Part shown: positions 60,037 through 64,000 of the stretch, piece by piece
How the letters are laid out: each line of letters starts with the position of its first letter
Numbering within the stretch: position 1 is the stretch's first letter
From: Shouchella sp047238345
Lineage (GTDB): Bacteria > Bacillota > Bacilli > Bacillales > Bacillaceae_D
Length of the DNA: 64,000 nt
Direction of reading: 5' to 3'
NCBI RefSeq assembly: GCF_047238345.1
Contig: NZ_JBDFMQ010000001.1
Location: forward strand, 1,550,001 to 1,614,000
Notes under the pieces: model-generated
The model's database searches: none
Seen by the model: the letters and a program-made list of their open reading frames with translations, nothing else
Told to the model about the DNA's origin: nothing
Translations under genes and position numbers: made by a program

Positions 60037-61527
60037 ATGAATGATAGAAAGCAGTCCGAGGCTGTTTTTGTAATATTTGGGTCAACTGGAGATCTTGCAA
60101 AACGAAAATTGTTTCCTTCACTTTACAATTTATATTTAAAAGGTTCTTTGACGGAAAAGTTTGCGGTAATTGGATTAGGGAGAAGAGAATGGGACGATGA
60201 GAAGCTAAAAACGGTTGTTCGGGAAGCAATAACAGAAGCGGGCCAACAAATGGACCGTGAAGAACAGATCGATTCATTTCTTGCTCATTTCTCGTATCTG
60301 TCATTTGATGTTACAAATAAGCATTCTTACGAAGAGTTAAAAGAAGAAATGGAGAGCAAGGAAGAGCGGTTTCATTTATCCGGAAACCGTGTGTTTTACA
60401 TGGCCATGGCGCCGGAATTTTTCGGACAAATCGCGCAGTCCATACATAGTCACGGTTTGAAAGAAACGAATGGTTGGACGAGGCTGGTTATTGAAAAACC
60501 ATTCGGTACAGATCTTCAAACAGCAAAAGTGCTAAATAATGAAATTCGAGAAGCTTTTGCAGAGGATGAGATTTATCGAATTGACCATTATTTAGGGAAA
60601 GAAATGGTCCAAAATATTCAGGTCATTCGTTTTGCGAATGCGATGTTTGCACCTTTATGGAATAATCGTCATATCTCAAACATCCAAGTAACCTCTAGTG
60701 AGAAACTAGGTGTTGAAGGAAGAGGCGGCTACTATGAAAAGTCAGGTGCTCTTCGGGATATGGTACAAAATCATATTTTACAAATGGTTTCGTTACTTGC
60801 AATGGATGTGCCGTTACAGCTAACAACCGATGAAATTCGTAGCGAAAAAATTAAAGTTTTACGCGCGCTCCGCTTAATTGATCAACAGAACGTCAACGAT
60901 ACTGTTGTTCGTGCTCAATATGATGAAGGAACGATTAACCGCACGGAGGTTCCTGGCTATATACAAGAAGAGAATGTAGACCCAAATTCGAATACAGAAA
61001 CTTATGTAGCAGCAAAACTAATGATTGATAATCATGTTTGGGCAGGTGTTCCGTTCTATATTCGCACAGGAAAGCGTATGGCGGTGAAATCAACAAAAGT
61101 CGTGGTGGAGTTTAAAGAAATGCCACTAAACCTTTATGCGAAAGAACATAAGGCGACCGGTCCGAACCTTCTTATTATCCATATTCAACCGGACGAGGGC
61201 ATTACGATTGTGTTGAACGGGAAAAAGATTGGATCGGCAGACACAACCCCTGTACATTTGGAATACCGCCACGACAGTGAAGACCGAATTAATACACCTG
61301 AAGCATATGAACGCTTATTATACGATTGTATTATGGGGGATGCGACTAATTTCGCGCATTGGGACGAAGTTAGTCTATCTTGGTCATTGGTTGATGCCAT
61401 TTCAAACGCATGGAAAGAAACAGACCAAAAACCGTTAACGTACAAAGCGGGAACAATGGGACCAAAAGAAGCAGATAAACTGCTTGCGATCGATGGTCAT
61501 TCTTGGTGGCCAGTTGAACATATGTAA
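60037..61527 (+). CDS. zwf: Glucose-6-phosphate 1-dehydrogenase Zwf
   Basis: This 496-residue enzyme opens the oxidative pentose phosphate pathway, making NADPH. It has the nucleotide-binding motif FGSTGDLAKRKLFPSLY (about residues 14-30), the active-site signature RIDHYLGKEMVQN with catalytic His further on, and IEKPFGTDL. ATG 60037 follows GAGGG; a reading from 60001 is 12 codons longer without a site. The convergent gnd encodes the next NADPH-forming step. Confidence 0.94.
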   Translation: MNDRKQSEAVFVIFGSTGDLAKRKLFPSLYNLYLKGSLTEKFAVIGLGRREWDDEKLKTVVREAITEAGQQMDREEQIDSFLAHFSYLSFDVTNKHSYEELKEEMESKEERFHLSGNRVFYMAMAPEFFGQIAQSIHSHGLKETNGWTRLVIEKPFGTDLQTAKVLNNEIREAFAEDEIYRIDHYLGKEMVQNIQVIRFANAMFAPLWNNRHISNIQVTSSEKLGVEGRGGYYEKSGALRDMVQNHILQMVSLLAMDVPLQLTTDEIRSEKIKVLRALRLIDQQNVNDTVVRAQYDEGTINRTEVPGYIQEENVDPNSNTETYVAAKLMIDNHVWAGVPFYIRTGKRMAVKSTKVVVEFKEMPLNLYAKEHKATGPNLLIIHIQPDEGITIVLNGKKIGSADTTPVHLEYRHDSEDRINTPEAYERLLYDCIMGDATNFAHWDEVSLSWSLVDAISNAWKETDQKPLTYKAGTMGPKEADKLLAIDGHSWWPVEHM

Positions 61528-61563
61528 GGAATTAACTTAGCGAAACGTTGCAAACAGAATAAG

Positions 61564-61595
61564 AAAAGAGTCGTCCTAGAGGACGACTCTTTTTT
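61564..61595. terminator. Bidirectional terminator between zwf and gnd
   Basis: Arms AAAAGAGTCGTCC and GGACGACTCTTTT around TAGA with A and T runs. Confidence 0.9.
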
Positions 61596-61598
61596 CTC

Positions 61599-63005
61599 TT
61601 ATACCCAGTTGGTATGAAAAATGCCTTCTTTATCTACACGCTTGTACGTATGTGCGCCGAAATAATCGCGCTGTGCTTGTAAAAGGTTTGCAGGTAACCG
61701 CTCGCTACGATAGCTGTCGTAGTATGAGATGGCACTTGAGAAACAAGGAACGGGCACGCCATGTTCCACTGCGAGTGAAACAATCTTACGTAATGATTGT
61801 TGATAAGATGAAGCAATGTTTTCGAAATAAGGGTCAAGCAGTAAATTTTTTAGATTTGGGTTTTGTGCAAAAGCATCCGTAATCTTATGAAGGAACGCGG
61901 CACGAATAATGCAGCCACCTCGGAAAATACGCGCAACTTCACCGTATTGGATCGACCAGTTCTGTTCGTCGGACATGGCTTTTAGCTGAGCAAATCCTTG
62001 TGCATAAGACAACACTTTGCTGAAAAAGAGCGCTTTGCGAATTTCTTCAATGAGCTCTTCTTTATTTTCAGATAAAGAAGCTGGTTTTGGTCCAGTTAAC
62101 ACTTTACTTGCTTCTATTCTTTCATCCTTTATCGCCGATAAAAAGCGGGCGAACACGGACTCTGTAATAATAGAAAGAGGGACACCTAAGTCAAGTGCGC
62201 TTTTGCTTGTCCACTTTCCTGTTCCTTTTTGCCCAGCGGAATCAAGAATGACGTCTACTAATGCTTGTCCAGTTTCTTCATCTCGCTTCGTGAAAATATC
62301 TGCTGTAATCTCGATTAGATAACTATCAAGTTCACCATCATTCCACTCTTTAAACGTATGATGAAGATCTTCGTTGTCCAAGCCGACAATTTCTTTCAAT
62401 AGTGCATAGGATTCAGAAATAAGCTGCATATCGCCATATTCAATCCCGTTATGCACCATTTTGACATAGTGACCAGCGCCATCAGGTCCAATATAAGTGG
62501 TACAAGGTTCACCATTTACTTTTGCTGATATATCTTCAAATAAAGGACGAACAAGCTCGTACGCTTCTTTTTGTCCCCCTGGCATAATCGATGGACCTTT
62601 GAGAGCGCCTTCTTCGCCGCCAGATACACCAGCACCGATAAAGTGAACACCGTGCGCCTCTACATGCGCGGAACGACGAATGGTATCGGTATAGTACGTA
62701 TTGCCACCGTCAATCAGTATATCTTTCTCGTCAAGAAGAGGAAGGAGTGAATCGATCACAGAATCGGTTACTTCTCCAGCTTGAACCATCAACATAATCT
62801 TTCTTGGTGTCTCTAGTGAATCAATCAGTTCCTGTAAAGAGTACGTACCCACTAGGTTTTTATTTTCTTCAAGAGCAATAATTTGTTTCACTCGCTCTGC
62901 AGATACATCATATAAAGATACGCTATATCCTTTACTTTCAAAGTTAAGAGCTAAACTTCTCCCCATAACCCCAACACCAATAATTCCGATATTTTGCTTC
63001 GTCAT
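61599..63005 (-). CDS. gnd: 6-phosphogluconate dehydrogenase, decarboxylating
   Basis: This 468-residue enzyme has the N-terminal Rossmann motif IGIIGVGVMGRSLALNF, the GGNTYYTDT and GAGVSGGEEGALKGPSIMPGG segments and KMVHNGIEYGDMQLI with the catalytic Lys, and it runs to full length with a helical C-terminus. It converts 6-phosphogluconate to ribulose-5-phosphate. ATG 63005 follows AAAGGACG; a longer in-frame start at 63041 is less likely. It resembles the NADP-dependent GndA class by length. Confidence 0.93.
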   Translation of the reverse strand: MTKQNIGIIGVGVMGRSLALNFESKGYSVSLYDVSAERVKQIIALEENKNLVGTYSLQELIDSLETPRKIMLMVQAGEVTDSVIDSLLPLLDEKDILIDGGNTYYTDTIRRSAHVEAHGVHFIGAGVSGGEEGALKGPSIMPGGQKEAYELVRPLFEDISAKVNGEPCTTYIGPDGAGHYVKMVHNGIEYGDMQLISESYALLKEIVGLDNEDLHHTFKEWNDGELDSYLIEITADIFTKRDEETGQALVDVILDSAGQKGTGKWTSKSALDLGVPLSIITESVFARFLSAIKDERIEASKVLTGPKPASLSENKEELIEEIRKALFFSKVLSYAQGFAQLKAMSDEQNWSIQYGEVARIFRGGCIIRAAFLHKITDAFAQNPNLKNLLLDPYFENIASSYQQSLRKIVSLAVEHGVPVPCFSSAISYYDSYRSERLPANLLQAQRDYFGAHTYKRVDKEGIFHTNWV

Positions 63006-63134
63006 TGCGTACGTCCTTTCTCTATTGCTTACAAGCATCAAGCATCTTTGTCTTTATAAAAAAGAACACTCGAACATTCGCTTTGAACATACCATATGAA
63101 AGCGATTTCGAGCAAGCCGAGAATTGTAAGTTGC

Positions 63135-63851
63135 CTATTTTATTGCTTTGATGAGAATATGACCAATTTTATCTTTATAGTGTGCCATCAATGACTGGTG
63201 TTGATGCATCTTTTCGTAGTAGGAGGGAGCGATGTTAGAAGAAGGTTGCATATCATTTCCTTTATCTGTTTCGTCAAGTTGCAACGTTGCCGCCGTGAAC
63301 ATCTCCATGACAACGATATGATGAAACCCTGCATTTGCCAGTGCTTCTTGCCATTCCTTTGCATGAAGAAGCTTTGAAAACCCATATTGTGTTTTAAGTG
63401 TTTCTTGTTCATTTGTCGATAAGGGTGAAAAACAAACAAATTCGTTTAAATAAATGCTGCCGTTCTGTTTTAAAACGCGATGAATTTCGCTTAAACCTTC
63501 TTGAATGGAAGCAAAGCTTAGTACCGATTCGGATAAGGCGTAATTCGTGGTTGAATCATTTAAAGGAATGGCTTCAACCAATGCTTGTCGTAAATCAACA
63601 GAAAGATATTGTGATTCAAAACGCTCCTGTGCTTTTTTAAACATAAGGGGATGTGGTTCTAACGCCGTTACCTGACAATCATATAATTGTTTAATATAAG
63701 CGGCGGTTTGTCCGGTACCACACCCACAATCTAAAACAACGGAATCTTCATCAAGCTCCATACCCATAATCATCTCAGTAGATTTTTTGAATCCTCCTGG
63801 GTGCGCACTTCCAATTCCGAATGTGGCAAGCATATCCGTGTATTTTTCCAT
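63135..63851 (-). CDS. Class I SAM-dependent methyltransferase
   Basis: This 238-residue protein has the SAM-binding motif I VVLDCGCGTGQTAAYIKQL (about residues 38-56), an acidic motif II region (VTALEPHPLMFKKAQ) and SVLSFASIQEGLSEIHRVLK as motif post-II. The methyl acceptor is unknown. It starts at ATG 63851 behind GGGAGG and stands alone. The 149 bases from 63852 to the window end hold no visible gene. Confidence 0.82.
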   Translation of the reverse strand: MEKYTDMLATFGIGSAHPGGFKKSTEMIMGMELDEDSVVLDCGCGTGQTAAYIKQLYDCQVTALEPHPLMFKKAQERFESQYLSVDLRQALVEAIPLNDSTTNYALSESVLSFASIQEGLSEIHRVLKQNGSIYLNEFVCFSPLSTNEQETLKTQYGFSKLLHAKEWQEALANAGFHHIVVMEMFTAATLQLDETDKGNDMQPSSNIAPSYYEKMHQHQSLMAHYKDKIGHILIKAIK

Positions 63852-64000
63852 AAAAACCACCTCCCATTTTTTTATATCGTATGAACGTGTTGACGTTATG
63901 TGCCTACTATTCCTGTCTCAATGTTACGGTTTCATTACAAAAAGATTAAATAGATTGTAATTAGTATTATCCTAGGACAACAACGAGTAGGTATGAAACA

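Overview
The window is a chromosomal segment of an endospore-forming Bacillaceae bacterium. The evidence is the spoIIA/sigF and spoVA operons, sda, dacF, bacillithiol genes (bshB2, a YtxJ-type bacilliredoxin), purine-rich Shine-Dalgarno sites, frequent TTG/GTG starts and moderate-to-low GC. Exported proteins such as the OpuCC-like lipoprotein and the sugar-dehydrogenase-like lipoprotein are very acidic, which fits an alkaliphilic or halotolerant member. I cannot name the species. I saw no rRNA, tRNA, CRISPR array or insertion sequence.

Layout. 1-5170: end of a TRAP permease, a FadR-type regulator, and a GlcD/GlcF plus LhgO 2-hydroxyacid oxidation operon. 5252-11837: a minus-strand carnitine-to-glycine-betaine operon headed by a GbsR-type regulator, divergent from an OpuC-type compatible-solute ABC importer, with a 36-base palindrome between them. 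12013-15044: an ornithine-cyclodeaminase-family enzyme, an MHS-type transporter and an XRE-cupin regulator. 15132-22079: a complete petrobactin-type siderophore operon asbABCDEF with a Fur box lying on its promoter. 22187-25920: yqzK, xerD, deoB, pdp. 25959-29703: stress and housekeeping genes (flavin/PNPOx-like, Ohr, VLRF1-like, DHA2 efflux pump, DUF2188). 29723-36752: the sporulation block dacF, spoIIAA-AB-sigF, spoVAC-AD-AEb-AEa-AF, with good matches to sigma-F, sigma-H and sigma-G promoters in the expected places; spoVAA and spoVAB are absent. 36777-38674: lysA and ppiB. 38724-45780: LysR regulator divergent from a methylcitrate cycle plus mmsB/mmsA operon. 45781-48365: ABC-F protein and aldo/keto reductase. 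48488-49590: a frameshifted sugar-dehydrogenase-like lipoprotein gene. 49666-53553: bacilliredoxin, small membrane proteins, sda, GNAT-like protein, YpcP-type exonuclease, bshB2, yojF. 53728-55252: a LOV-STAS photoreceptor overlapping a membrane-anchored trypsin-like protease. 55249-59724: YdaT-like protein, an acyl-CoA dehydrogenase/monooxygenase-like/unknown trio, an RsbR paralogue with a sigma-B promoter, and two poorly known proteins. 60037-63851: zwf convergent with gnd, then a methyltransferase.

How it fits together. Three themes stand out. Osmoprotection: OpuC would import carnitine, and the dehydrogenase, cleavage enzyme and thioesterase would turn it into glycine betaine and acetoacetate. 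Iron: the asb operon would make petrobactin under Fur control. Stress and light sensing: the LOV-STAS protein and RsbR paralogue are stressosome-type proteins, and the LOV gene is coupled to a surface protease of unknown target. Promoter and operator calls are pattern matches by eye; starts were chosen by Shine-Dalgarno spacing.
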